DNA of 25,029 nt from Sulfurimonas sp. (GTDB lineage: Bacteria; Campylobacterota; Campylobacteria; Campylobacterales; Sulfurimonadaceae), in NCBI GenBank assembly GCA_026987995.1, contig JALSMC010000030.1:1-25029 (forward strand), read 5' to 3'. Shown here in pieces: positions 7,661 to 15,639 of the stretch. Within the stretch, counting starts at the first letter, position 1, and each line of letters opens with the position of its first letter. Both the position numbers and the translations under genes were made by a program. Below the pieces are notes generated by a model, which did not search any database, had not been told where the DNA came from, and saw only the letters and a program-made list of their open reading frames with translations.

Positions 7661-8230
7661 ATGAAAAAAATAATAATGACAATAATAGCAATATTAATCG
7701 TTACATTACCACTTAGTGCAGAGGTGAAAACAACAAAGTACAAAAATGGAAAAACAAAGTTTCAGAGAAATTATGTTGATGGTAAATTAAATGGAGCTTC
7801 GAAAGCTTATTATGAAAGCGGAAGATTAAAAACATATGCTATATTTAAAAATGGAAAACTCCATGGAATGACTACTGGATTTTACGAAAATGGGGCAATA
7901 AAAGCAGAGATTCCTATGTATGAAGGGAAAACTGACGGTTTCCAAAAAGAGTTTTATAGAAATGGACAGCTGATGTCTATTGCAAAGTATGAAAATGGAA
8001 TAAATGTTGGTGCAAAAAAAATCTATTATTCAGATGGGAACTTAAAAGCTAAGCTCTATTTTAATGAAAAAGGTGTGCTTGATGGTACGACTCTTGAGTA
8101 CTATCCAAATGGTAATAAACGCTACTCCGTAAAGGTAGAAAATGGAGTAGCTAAAAAAGGTTATGTATATGACTTAGAGGGTGAACGTAGAAAAATGACT
8201 CCACAAGATTTTTCAGATTTAGGGCTTTAG
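7661..8230 (+). CDS. Exported MORN-like repeat protein (YwqK-type)
   Basis: This 189-residue protein has a signal peptide (1-20, cleavage after LSA) followed by about six repeats of roughly 23 residues with the pattern YY.NG.LK...... . NGK..G, the MORN_2 type often annotated as YwqK-family antitoxin. Repeats with this pattern fold as stacked beta-hairpins and are probably binding surfaces. The signal peptide argues for a periplasmic or surface location and against a cytoplasmic antitoxin. AAAGGAA precedes the ATG and the gene starts 15 bp after the RND stop, so it is the last gene of the operon. Its ending faces an opposite-strand gene 3 bp away. Confidence 0.8.
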   Translation: MKKIIMTIIAILIVTLPLSAEVKTTKYKNGKTKFQRNYVDGKLNGASKAYYESGRLKTYAIFKNGKLHGMTTGFYENGAIKAEIPMYEGKTDGFQKEFYRNGQLMSIAKYENGINVGAKKIYYSDGNLKAKLYFNEKGVLDGTTLEYYPNGNKRYSVKVENGVAKKGYVYDLEGERRKMTPQDFSDLGL

Positions 8231-8241
8231 GCACTAAATCT
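8215..8241. terminator. Inverted repeat across both convergent stop codons
   Basis: AGATTTAG (8215-8222) and CTAAATCT (8234-8241) form a perfect 8-bp inverted repeat around an 11-nt loop. It covers the stop codons of the MORN-repeat gene (8228-8230) and of the small opposite gene (8234-8236). It could end both transcripts; neither strand has a strong T tract. Confidence 0.4.
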
Positions 8242-8491
8242 CTTCATTCCTCCAAGCCTGTATTGCATCATTTAGATTTTCAAAACTATCAGCTTTTCCT
8301 AATATAAATATTTCATCAAAAATATAACAAGTTATACGTGTATTTGCTTCAAGTAAAAATACAGCATACTCTTCATCATTTCTAGAATTTACAGAAAGTA
8401 CCCGCATTCCATCTATGATATCGTTTACTTTTGGAATAACATCATACTCAACATTAATTAGTTTTTTACCATCGCTATTATATATTGCCAT
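8234..8491 (-). CDS. Unrecognised small protein
   Basis: This 85-residue, mostly hydrophilic and acidic protein shows no signal peptide or membrane segment. The first half looks like beta strands (NVEYDVIPKVNDII), and the end is a short helix containing a Trp (AIQAWRNEEI). I do not recognise it. The start has AGAGGT about 5 nt upstream on the coding strand, which supports a real gene despite the small size. It lies convergent to the RND operon and divergent from cysK, with 68 bp between their start codons. Confidence 0.65.
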   Translation of the reverse strand: MAIYNSDGKKLINVEYDVIPKVNDIIDGMRVLSVNSRNDEEYAVFLLEANTRITCYIFDEIFILGKADSFENLNDAIQAWRNEEI

Positions 8492-8559
8492 GTATACCTC
8501 TCTTTTTATGGTACTATTGTACTAAATAATAGAAAATAAACGAATAAGGAAATATAATC

Positions 8560-9483
8560 ATGAATATTGCAAATAATATTACAGAATTAGTAGGTAACAC
8601 ACCCTTAGTAAGATTAAATACTCCATCTGAATTAAGTGGTGCAACAATTTTAGGTAAATGTGAGTTTATGAACCCAACAAGTTCTGTTAAAGACAGAATT
8701 GGGATGAATATGATTCGTAGAGGCATAGAATCTGGGATTATAAAAAAAGAAACAACAATTATAGAGCCAACAAGTGGAAATACAGGTATAGCATTGGCAG
8801 CTAACTGTGCAGCACAAAACTTAAAACTCATCTTAACAATGCCAGAGTCTATGAGTATAGAGAGACGTAATCTTCTTAAAGCATTAGGTGCCCAGCTTGT
8901 ACTTACACCTGCAACAAAAGGTATGAATGGGGCAATTGCTAAAGCTCAAGAGATACAAAAAGAGACAAAAGATTCTGTTATTTTACAACAGTTTGAAAAT
9001 CCTTCAAACCCAGAAGTGCATGAATTAACAACAGCCCCTGAACTACTTCGTGATACTGACAACCACATCGATGTATTTGTAGCAGCAGTTGGTACTGGTG
9101 GGACATTGAGTGGTTGTTCACATATACTAAAAGGTGTGCTTCCTAATATCAGTATTATTGCAGTTGAACCCGCTGATTCTGCAATACTCTCAGGGGAATC
9201 GCCAGCACCTCATAAAATACAAGGAATTGGAGCTGGTTTTGTTCCAAAAAACCTTGATACTAGTTGTTATAGTGAAGTTATAAAAGTAAGTAATGAAGAT
9301 GCAATCGCAACAGCAAAAATGTTAGCAAAAAAAGAGGGACTTCTTGTGGGTATCTCCGCTGGAGCAAATGTTTGGGCAACTATGCAAGTCGCATCTCGTC
9401 CTGAGTTTGCAGGTAAAACACTTGTAACTATTCTTTGCGACACAGGTGAGCGTTACCTAAGTACAGAACTCTTTAGTGAGTAG
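8560..9483 (+). CDS. cysK: Cysteine synthase (O-acetylserine sulfhydrylase)
   Basis: This 307-residue enzyme makes L-cysteine from O-acetylserine and sulfide using pyridoxal phosphate. Visible motifs are NPTSSVKDRIG with the PLP lysine (Lys44), the substrate loop TSGNTG (71-76) and the phosphate-binding GTGGT (179-183). The length is typical of CysK/CysM; the loops I can see do not separate CysK from CysM with certainty. AAGGAAA lies upstream of the ATG. Its last codons overlap the GTG start of the next gene by 8 bp, indicating coupled translation. Confidence 0.93.
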   Translation: MNIANNITELVGNTPLVRLNTPSELSGATILGKCEFMNPTSSVKDRIGMNMIRRGIESGIIKKETTIIEPTSGNTGIALAANCAAQNLKLILTMPESMSIERRNLLKALGAQLVLTPATKGMNGAIAKAQEIQKETKDSVILQQFENPSNPEVHELTTAPELLRDTDNHIDVFVAAVGTGGTLSGCSHILKGVLPNISIIAVEPADSAILSGESPAPHKIQGIGAGFVPKNLDTSCYSEVIKVSNEDAIATAKMLAKKEGLLVGISAGANVWATMQVASRPEFAGKTLVTILCDTGERYLSTELFSE

Positions 9484-10057
9484 AGTATTTCTTGAAACAA
9501 TAAAAATCCTTGATGGAGTAGTTCTTCATTTAGAGTATCATCAAGAGCGTTTAAACACAGCACTAAATAGTACAAATAGGTATAATCTTTATGACTTAAT
9601 TGACCCACCTATAGATGGGCTATATAAGTGTCGTATAGTGTATGATACAAAAGAGCTAAAGATAGAGTATTTACCTTATACTAAACGCGAGATACAGACT
9701 CTAAAACTTGTAATGAATGATACAATTGAATACTCAAAAAAATACGCCAATAGAGATGAGATTAATCAACTAGTTAATCAAAAAAAGAATTGTGATGATA
9801 TCTTAATTATTCAAAATGGACTTGTACTTGATACTAGTGTAGCAAATATAGCTTTTTTTGATGGGAAAGAATGGTTCACTCCAAAAATACCACTACTCAA
9901 AGGAACTTGCAGAGCAAGACTTTTAGATGAGGGTAAAATCATTGAAAAAGATATAAGCGTTCAAGAGATAAAAAGCTTTAAGAAAATAGCACTGATGAAT
10001 GCAATGATAGATTTTGATATAATTGCAGTAGATAATATAGAGGAAATAATTTGTTAG
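9476..10057 (+). CDS. Short PLP-dependent class IV aminotransferase/lyase-like protein
   Basis: This 193-residue protein looks like a class IV PLP enzyme of the aminodeoxychorismate lyase/branched-chain aminotransferase group. It has ETIKILDGVVLHLEYHQERL at the N terminus, a candidate PLP lysine in LYKCRIVYD (about residue 51), and the typical ILIIQNGLVLDTSVANIAFF and TPKIPLLKGTCRARLL segments. It is shorter than usual PabC (about 270), lacking much of the middle. If functional it may make 4-aminobenzoate for folate, but this is inferred. The GTG start overlaps cysK by 8 bp, and its end overlaps the TTG start of the next gene. Confidence 0.75.
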   Translation: MSRVFLETIKILDGVVLHLEYHQERLNTALNSTNRYNLYDLIDPPIDGLYKCRIVYDTKELKIEYLPYTKREIQTLKLVMNDTIEYSKKYANRDEINQLVNQKKNCDDILIIQNGLVLDTSVANIAFFDGKEWFTPKIPLLKGTCRARLLDEGKIIEKDISVQEIKSFKKIALMNAMIDFDIIAVDNIEEIIC

Positions 10058-10515
10058 AAAATGTAATTAATGAAGTTGGTTTTGCAAAAATCATGAAAAA
10101 AAATATTCAAGATGTGATTATTCATATGTTTGAGAGTGAACAAAATTTTGGAATTCTTTGTAAAATTGAAGAGGTTGAATTTAATCCGACCCTGCCTGCT
10201 AGTATAAATAGTGAATTTAGACCATTAACTCTTTTCTTTTTAGCAGGATATACATTTGATACGGCTCGTATTGAAGATGACACACTTATCTTTGAAGCTG
10301 GTTTTGGCAGTGATAACTTTGGAAGTGTTGTAAGTGTTTCACTACTGAGTATAATGCAGATAATTATTGATGAGACACCAATTTTGATAAACTTAGCTGT
10401 ATATAATGAGTCAAATGAAAGAGCGGAGCAGTCAAGTAAGGCGAATGATAAAGGAGTTGAAAACTCAATGGCATCATTTTTAAATAATCCAGAGAATTCA
10501 AAGTTCCTAAAGTAA
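10051..10515 (+). CDS. Unrecognised protein downstream of the class IV enzyme
   Basis: I do not recognise this 154-residue protein. It is soluble-looking, with hydrophobic stretches in the middle (PLTLFFLAGYTFD and VVSVSLLSIMQIIID) that look like core strands and helices, and a hydrophilic Ser/Asn/Lys-rich tail. I use the TTG at 10051 because AGGA (10041-10044) is well placed 6 nt ahead and the gene then overlaps the previous one by 7 bp. The next in-frame ATG is 42 bp later. It probably forms a unit with cysK and the class IV gene, and a hairpin covers its stop codon. Confidence 0.7.
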   Translation: MLENVINEVGFAKIMKKNIQDVIIHMFESEQNFGILCKIEEVEFNPTLPASINSEFRPLTLFFLAGYTFDTARIEDDTLIFEAGFGSDNFGSVVSVSLLSIMQIIIDETPILINLAVYNESNERAEQSSKANDKGVENSMASFLNNPENSKFLK

Positions 10516-10524
10516 GGGACTTTG
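10499..10524 (+). terminator. Terminator hairpin overlapping the stop codon
   Basis: CAAAGTTCC (10499-10507) pairs with GGGACTTTG (10516-10524), with one G-U pair and an 8-nt loop containing the TAA stop. TATTCT follows. A second, weaker dyad (TCTAAT 10528-10533 with ATTAGA 10545-10550) covers the stop codon of the convergent LysR gene. Together they probably separate the two transcripts. Confidence 0.55.
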
Positions 10525-10545
10525 TATTCTAATCACGATAATGAA

Positions 10546-11448
10546 TTAGATTTTATTGAGTGAAAGAAGAAAGTTAACTACATTATCAACAAATGCATCA
10601 TGCTTTCTATCTTTTAAGTAGGCGATATAAAAGTGTCTACTTATCTTTTTGTTTTTAAGTTTTGCTTCATAGAGCAAACCACTATCAAGTTCTGACTTTA
10701 TTACATGACGAGACATAATTGATACTAAAGGTTTTTCAGAATCTTTGTCAGCATGCAAAATTGCCTCTTTTATAGAGGTTGGACTTGTTAAAACACCAAA
10801 AACACTTAAACAACTAGTTTCAACATTCATCTCATCAAAAACTTCAGAAGTAAGTTTATGTGTGTGTGATTTTTCATCTCTACAAACCCAGTCATAGTTA
10901 GCTAAATCATCAGCATTAAGATTTTTTTTAATTGGCTGGTTTGAGAAAACAACAAGTTCATCTTCAACCCATTCTCTATAAATGATACCATCTCTAAAAA
11001 TTGGAGATTCAATAAGTGCAACATCAATTTTTTTATTTTCTAAGTCATCTAAAATATTTGAAGAGATGTCTACATTCATAAAAACTTCGTTATCAATGCG
11101 TTTTTTGATCTCTCCAAGGTAGTTTGGAAGTACATAGTTTCCAATAGCAAATGAAGAACCCATCACAAAAGTGAATTCTTTGTTTATGATTTTAAGAAGT
11201 TCTTTTTCACTACTGTGAATAGATTTTTCAAGCTTAGTTGCTATACGAAAAAGGTCTTCACCCTCTTTTGTAAGTACTATACCATTCTTTTTTCTATCAA
11301 CGATTTTAGTGTCAAGATAGTCTTCTATAAATTTTATTTGTTGTGTCACAGCAGGTTGTGATATTCCTAATTTAGCGGATGCTTTAGAAAAACTCTTCTC
11401 TTTTATAACCATTAAAAAGGTCTGTAATTTTGCAAAATCTTTTAACAT
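10546..11448 (-). CDS. LysR-family transcriptional regulator
   Basis: This 300-residue protein has the standard LysR layout: an N-terminal winged helix-turn-helix (residues about 4-62, with SFSKASAKLGISQPAVTQQIKFIEDYL as the recognition region) and a C-terminal periplasmic-binding-protein-like effector domain (about 90-295). The effector is unknown. AGGAAT is placed ahead of the ATG on the coding strand. It diverges from the helicase gene and converges on the cysK cluster. A near-by role in cysteine or sulfur control is tempting but rests only on location. A dyad resembling a LysR binding site lies about 30 bp upstream of its start. Confidence 0.9.
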   Translation of the reverse strand: MLKDFAKLQTFLMVIKEKSFSKASAKLGISQPAVTQQIKFIEDYLDTKIVDRKKNGIVLTKEGEDLFRIATKLEKSIHSSEKELLKIINKEFTFVMGSSFAIGNYVLPNYLGEIKKRIDNEVFMNVDISSNILDDLENKKIDVALIESPIFRDGIIYREWVEDELVVFSNQPIKKNLNADDLANYDWVCRDEKSHTHKLTSEVFDEMNVETSCLSVFGVLTSPTSIKEAILHADKDSEKPLVSIMSRHVIKSELDSGLLYEAKLKNKKISRHFYIAYLKDRKHDAFVDNVVNFLLSLNKI

Positions 11449-11479
11449 AATAATTCCTATAAGTATATATAATAATGAA

Positions 11480-11500
11480 ATTATAACGATAAATTATAAT
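11480..11500. promoter_or_regulatory. Possible LysR-type operator
   Basis: ATTATAA and TTATAAT form a perfect 7-bp inverted repeat with a 7-nt spacer, which fits the T-N11-A layout of LysR sites. It lies 32 bp upstream of the regulator start, where autoregulation would be expected. The AT-rich background lowers its significance. Confidence 0.35.
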
Positions 11501-11537
11501 TAATGCAATGTTTTTGTAATAATTTATAAAATTTAGC

Positions 11538-11543
11538 TATAAT
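11538..11543 (+). promoter_or_regulatory. -10 box of the helicase gene promoter
   Basis: A consensus TATAAT preceded by TTTAGC lies 30 bp before the helicase ATG, predicting a leader of only about 20 nt. It may drive the helicase-truB-csrA-ispE run. Confidence 0.55.
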
Positions 11544-11572
11544 AAATGTAATATAAAATTATAGTGGTAATT

Positions 11573-13621
11573 ATGGAAAAAATATTTAATAAATTAAATG
11601 AATCACAAACAGCAGCTGTAAAACAGAGTGAAGGTCCTGTTCTTATTTTAGCAGGAGCGGGTAGTGGTAAAACTACAACAATTATCTCGCGTTTAGCATA
11701 CCTTATCGAAGTTCTGGGTATTCCTGCTTCAAACACTTTAACTCTAACCTTTACAAACAAAGCGGCAAAAGAGATGAAAGAACGCTCTTTAGCAATGATA
11801 GAAAATGTTGCATACCCACCACTTCTTTGTACTTTTCATAAGTTTGGACTACTCTTTTTAAAGTTTAATATCCATCTACTCCAACGCCAAAACAACTTTG
11901 TTGTAATAGATACAGATGACAAAAAGAAAATCATAAAAAAGATAAATGCAGAACTTCCAACACCACTTATAGCGAGTGAGATATCACGTTATAAAAACTC
12001 TCTTCTTTCGCCAGATGATGCATATAAACAAGCAGAGCTTTTTAACTATAAACAGATTGCTGAAGTTTATGGGGCATATGAGAAGCATTTAGTTGAGAAC
12101 AACCTTGTAGACTTTGATGACTTAATAGCATTAACATATAAGCTACTCAATGAAAATCCAGAACTTGCCTCTGCTACATCTAAAAAGTACCAGTACATAA
12201 TGGTTGATGAGTATCAAGATACAAATGAGTTGCAGTTAAAACTTATTCAGAAGCTTTGTAGTGAGCATAATAATATCTGTGTCGTTGGAGATGATGATCA
12301 GAGTATTTATGGATGGCGAGGGGCACATATTCGTAATATTATAGAGTTTGATCAAGATTTTAAAGATACAAAGGTTTTTAAACTTGAAGAGAACTATCGT
12401 TCACGTACTCCTATTCTTAAAGTTGCGAATGCACTTATTGAGCATAATCGCTCGCGTTTAGGGAAGAAACTTATAGCAACTCGTGGTGATGGTGATGATG
12501 TGACAGTTCTCAACTCTATGGATGAAAATGAAGAAGCACGTAAGATTGCCATCAACATTCAAAAACTGCTAGACCGTGGGGTAGCAGCTAAAGAGATAGC
12601 AGTCCTATACCGAGTAAATGTTCTTTCACGCTCTATTGAAGAGGGACTCAATCGTTCAGGCATAGGCTATAAGCTTGTAGGTGGACAGCGTTTCTTTGAC
12701 CGTGCGGAAGTTAAAGACCTTATATCTTACCTTCGTGTAGTGACAAACCCTCATGATGATTTTTCAATCAAACGTATAGTAAACAAACCTAAACGCGGAT
12801 TAGGAAAAGCAAGTGTAGATAAGATAGAACTAGCAGCACATGCAAATGAAACTTCCATATATGAGTACATTAAAAATTCAGATATTGAAGTATTAGTAGC
12901 ACTTGTAAAAAAGAAAAATGCTACTACACTTAAAAACTTTGTGAGTAACCTTGATGAAGTAGCTCGTGTGGCAAAAGAGTCTACTTATGAGTTTATAGAT
13001 GTTTTAGAAGATACTTTTCATCTTAAGCATATCTATAAAGGTATGCAAGATGAAGAAGACAGAGTCCGTAATATGGATGAGTTTTATGGTCTTTTCCGTG
13101 ATTTCATTAAAAAGTCTCCCGATGTATCTATAGATGAGTTTTTAAATGAGTTAACACTGCAAAGTGAGCAAGACCAAGTTGAGGGAGAATCTATCTATAT
13201 GATGAGTATCCATGCCTCAAAAGGTTTAGAGTTTGAACATGTATTTATTATCGGTATGGAAGAGGGCTTTTTACCTCTTGTAGGCGATGGTAGTGACTTA
13301 GAAGAGGAGCGGCGTTTAGGTTATGTCTCCATGACTAGAGCAAAAGACTCGCTTACTCTCTCTCATGCAGGAAGTAGATTTTATAAAGGTCGAAGAAGTG
13401 ATCTTGGTAAAAGTCGCTTTTTTAATGAAGCAGGACTTTGCGAAGGTTCTCTTATAGTTACTAAAAATACAGCATTTAAAAAAGGAGACCTAGTCCGACA
13501 TAAGATTTTTGGAACAGGTCGTATTAATGGTGTTAGCCGTGCAGGAAAAGAGTTTAAACTTCATATCAACTTTGCAGGAACACAGCGCGATATTTTAGCC
13601 TCTTTTGTGGAAAAACTTTAA
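11573..13621 (+). CDS. uvrD: UvrD/PcrA-type superfamily 1 DNA helicase
   Basis: This 682-residue ATP-dependent 3'-5' DNA helicase has the SF1A motifs in order: motif Q region (LNESQTAAV), Walker A AGAGSGKTT (27-35), Walker B VDEYQDTN (from residue 211), GDDDQSIYGWRGA, LEENYRSR, SIHASKGLEFEHVF and VSMTRAKDSL. The C terminus (last ~48 residues, KKGDLVRHKIFGTGRI) matches the Tudor-like tail of UvrD/PcrA, which binds RNA polymerase, so I favour UvrD over Rep. It acts in nucleotide excision repair, mismatch repair and clearing of replication obstacles. The ATG at 11573 is preferred to a GTG 9 bp upstream; neither has a strong ribosome site. truB starts 9 bp after its stop. Confidence 0.93.
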   Translation: MEKIFNKLNESQTAAVKQSEGPVLILAGAGSGKTTTIISRLAYLIEVLGIPASNTLTLTFTNKAAKEMKERSLAMIENVAYPPLLCTFHKFGLLFLKFNIHLLQRQNNFVVIDTDDKKKIIKKINAELPTPLIASEISRYKNSLLSPDDAYKQAELFNYKQIAEVYGAYEKHLVENNLVDFDDLIALTYKLLNENPELASATSKKYQYIMVDEYQDTNELQLKLIQKLCSEHNNICVVGDDDQSIYGWRGAHIRNIIEFDQDFKDTKVFKLEENYRSRTPILKVANALIEHNRSRLGKKLIATRGDGDDVTVLNSMDENEEARKIAINIQKLLDRGVAAKEIAVLYRVNVLSRSIEEGLNRSGIGYKLVGGQRFFDRAEVKDLISYLRVVTNPHDDFSIKRIVNKPKRGLGKASVDKIELAAHANETSIYEYIKNSDIEVLVALVKKKNATTLKNFVSNLDEVARVAKESTYEFIDVLEDTFHLKHIYKGMQDEEDRVRNMDEFYGLFRDFIKKSPDVSIDEFLNELTLQSEQDQVEGESIYMMSIHASKGLEFEHVFIIGMEEGFLPLVGDGSDLEEERRLGYVSMTRAKDSLTLSHAGSRFYKGRRSDLGKSRFFNEAGLCEGSLIVTKNTAFKKGDLVRHKIFGTGRINGVSRAGKEFKLHINFAGTQRDILASFVEKL

Positions 13622-13630
13622 GGACTTAAT

Positions 13631-14458
13631 GTGGGACTTAATCGTCTATTTGTAGCTTATAAACCAAGTGGCATTGGTTCAAATAAATTTCTCTATTCGC
13701 TTAAACGAAAGTACAATGATAAAAAAGCTGGTTTTTCAGGAACACTCGACCCTTTTGCAAAAGGAGTGCTACTTGTAGGTTTTGGTTCATACACAAAACT
13801 CTTTCGTTTTTTAAATAAAACACCAAAAGTTTACAGAGCCACTCTATGGCTAGGTGCAAAGAGTGATTCACTTGATAGTGAAATGATAGAAAATGTCGAT
13901 ATATTAGATACTATAAGTGAAGTAGAAGTATTAAATGTTGTGAAGTCTTTAGAAGGAGAACTCGAGTATGAACCTCCAATCTTTTCGGCTAAACGCATAA
14001 ACGGTAAACGGGCATATGATTTAGCGAGAGCAGGAGTGGCGTTTGAGTTAAATAAAATCAACTCTACTATATATGAAACAAAACTCATCCATTATTGTCA
14101 TCCTTTTGTGACTTTTGAAGCAAGGGTGAGTGAGGGTACATACATTCGTTCTCTCGGGTCTATGATAGCCAATAGACTTGGTATTGAAAATGGAAGCTTA
14201 AGTGCCTTAGAGAGACTTAATGAAGGACAGTTTTTTTATGAGAATGAAAAAGCATTAGATATCAAGAAGTCACTCAATATTGAGCTCAATGAATATCTCG
14301 GTGATAAAGAAAATGTAACTTATGGAAGAGTTCTTGCTTTAGATAATCTAAAGACTCAGGATGAGGGAACTTACTGGCTTGATAATGGTGAAAATATTTC
14401 CATTATCACTGTGAAAAATGGCGAAGTAAAATATGAATTAGGGAGAATATGGTGTTAG
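13631..14458 (+). CDS. truB: tRNA pseudouridine(55) synthase
   Basis: This 275-residue enzyme converts U55 of the tRNA T loop to pseudouridine. The catalytic motif GFSGTLDPFAKGVL contains Asp40, and the second conserved stretch (YEPPIFSAKRINGKRAYDLAR) and SEGTYIRSLG are also present. The GTG start has AAGGA 6 nt upstream; an ATG two bases earlier is out of frame. It overlaps the start of csrA, as is common in this phylum. Confidence 0.95.
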   Translation: MGLNRLFVAYKPSGIGSNKFLYSLKRKYNDKKAGFSGTLDPFAKGVLLVGFGSYTKLFRFLNKTPKVYRATLWLGAKSDSLDSEMIENVDILDTISEVEVLNVVKSLEGELEYEPPIFSAKRINGKRAYDLARAGVAFELNKINSTIYETKLIHYCHPFVTFEARVSEGTYIRSLGSMIANRLGIENGSLSALERLNEGQFFYENEKALDIKKSLNIELNEYLGDKENVTYGRVLALDNLKTQDEGTYWLDNGENISIITVKNGEVKYELGRIWC

Positions 14459-14685
14459 TATTAGCAAGAAAACTTGATGAATCAATAGTAATCGGTGATA
14501 ATATAATAGTAAAAATCGTGTCTGTAGAAAATGGTGTGGTTAAGCTTGGTATCGATGCTCCACAAGAAATCTCTATTATGCGAAGTGAACTACTAGAACA
14601 GGTGAAAGAGCAAAATATAAGTGCTGCTGGAAAAACTGATGTAGAAGAGTTAGCAGAGTTAAGTAAAATACTAGGCAAAAAATAG
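14452..14685 (+). CDS. csrA: Carbon storage regulator, RNA-binding
   Basis: This 77-residue protein is CsrA, a dimeric RNA-binding regulator of translation that recognises GGA motifs in leaders. It begins LVLARKLDESIVIGDNI, the family signature, and has a longer acidic tail than E. coli CsrA. In Campylobacterota CsrA is linked to flagellin control and FliW. I prefer the GTG at 14452 to the ATG at 14449, because GGGAG (14441-14445) is 6 nt from the former and only 3 nt from the latter, and the family starts M-L-[VI]-L. It overlaps truB and lies 4 bp before ispE. Confidence 0.93.
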   Translation: MLVLARKLDESIVIGDNIIVKIVSVENGVVKLGIDAPQEISIMRSELLEQVKEQNISAAGKTDVEELAELSKILGKK

Positions 14686-14689
14686 TTTT

Positions 14690-15478
14690 ATGAAGCAGTA
14701 TAAAGCCTTTGCAAAAGTCAATATTTTTTTAAAAATTACAGGTAAACGCGGGGATTATCATGAGATAATTTCTCGTTTTATGAAAGTTAGAGACCTTTAT
14801 GATACTTTAGAATTTGTTCCAAAAGAAGAGACAGATGCAAAAGTAAATGAGTTTAAAATACTAGGTGATTTTTCTTGTCAAACAGAACAAAACACCATAT
14901 ATAAAGCTTATTTCGCTCTAAAAGCTGTGACAAATTCAGAAAAACTTGAACAGCTAATGCATAAGTATGCTATAAAGGTCACAAAAAATATTCCTACATT
15001 TGCCGGTCTTGGTGGTGGGAGTAGTGACGCTGCTACCTACCTTAAAATGTGCAACACTGTTTTAGATTTAGGACTTAGCAACCACGAACTTGCTCAAATT
15101 GGCTTAAAAGTTGGTGCAGATGTGCCATTTTTTGTGTATGGATATGATAGTGCAAATGTAAGCGGAATAGGAGAAATAGTAGAAGAGTTTAAAGAAGAAC
15201 TACTGGACATCGAGACTTACACCCCTAAGATAGAGATAAGTACACCTCGTGTGTACAAAACTTATAGTGAAGATTTTTATGCTCCTATAGATGGTTTTAA
15301 AACACAAGAATTAAAGCAAACTATTTCTTTGGACATATTAAAAAGTATGAGTGCAGACGAAGCAAACGACTTGTTTAAACCAGCTCTTCAAGAGTATAAA
15401 GAGTTAAAAAATCATTTTAAAGCAGGTTACTTCTTCAGTGGAAGCGGTAGTAGCTTTTTTAAAGTTCTAGAAAATTAA
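14690..15478 (+). CDS. ispE: 4-diphosphocytidyl-2-C-methyl-D-erythritol kinase
   Basis: This 262-residue GHMP kinase phosphorylates CDP-methylerythritol in the non-mevalonate isoprenoid pathway. Visible motifs are AKVNIFLKI at the N terminus (Lys9), the glycine-rich PTFAGLGGGSSDAA (102-115), Asp144 in GADVPF, and the C-terminal FFSGSGSSFFK. The protein looks complete, so the insert that follows does not truncate it. There is no good ribosome site, which points to translational coupling with csrA. In relatives smpB normally follows directly; here about 960 bp of other sequence intervenes. Confidence 0.94.
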   Translation: MKQYKAFAKVNIFLKITGKRGDYHEIISRFMKVRDLYDTLEFVPKEETDAKVNEFKILGDFSCQTEQNTIYKAYFALKAVTNSEKLEQLMHKYAIKVTKNIPTFAGLGGGSSDAATYLKMCNTVLDLGLSNHELAQIGLKVGADVPFFVYGYDSANVSGIGEIVEEFKEELLDIETYTPKIEISTPRVYKTYSEDFYAPIDGFKTQELKQTISLDILKSMSADEANDLFKPALQEYKELKNHFKAGYFFSGSGSSFFKVLEN

Positions 15479-15480
15479 AT
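15473..15480. repeat. Left copy of short direct repeat bounding the DUF3800 insert
   Basis: AATTAAAT, containing the ispE stop codon, recurs at 16437-16444 on the other side of the DUF3800 segment. It could be a target duplication or the ancestral junction. The repeat is only 8 bp and AT-rich, so chance is possible. Confidence 0.3.
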
Positions 15481-15639
15481 GCAAGTCAGCTGGAAGAAGA
15501 TAAGAAGTTTTATTAATTAAGAAGAAGAATATATTGAGCTAGAGAATAATACTAAAATATTTTTATTTAATAAAGTTACACTAGGGTATTTGTGCTATCA
15601 ATTCCTAACATCAGTTAGAGAAGACACTGGGAAGTAACC
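15479..15639 (+). other. Non-coding or decayed sequence ahead of the DUF3800 pseudogene
   Basis: No intact gene is visible. One frame starts ATG at 15479, meets a stop at 15518 and is open again for 38 codons (EEEYIELENNTKIFLFNKV and on) until 15637, just before the DUF3800 start. It may be a gene remnant or a chance reading frame. A hairpin TTC-CTAAC/GTTAG-A-GAA sits at 15602-15622 with an ATCA loop. Confidence 0.4.

Noticed and set aside
8509..8524. Small inverted repeat (TGGTAC/GTACTA) between the small unknown gene and cysK
   Set aside because: Only 6 bp with a wobble, relying on the self-complementary GTAC; not distinct enough from chance to call an operator.
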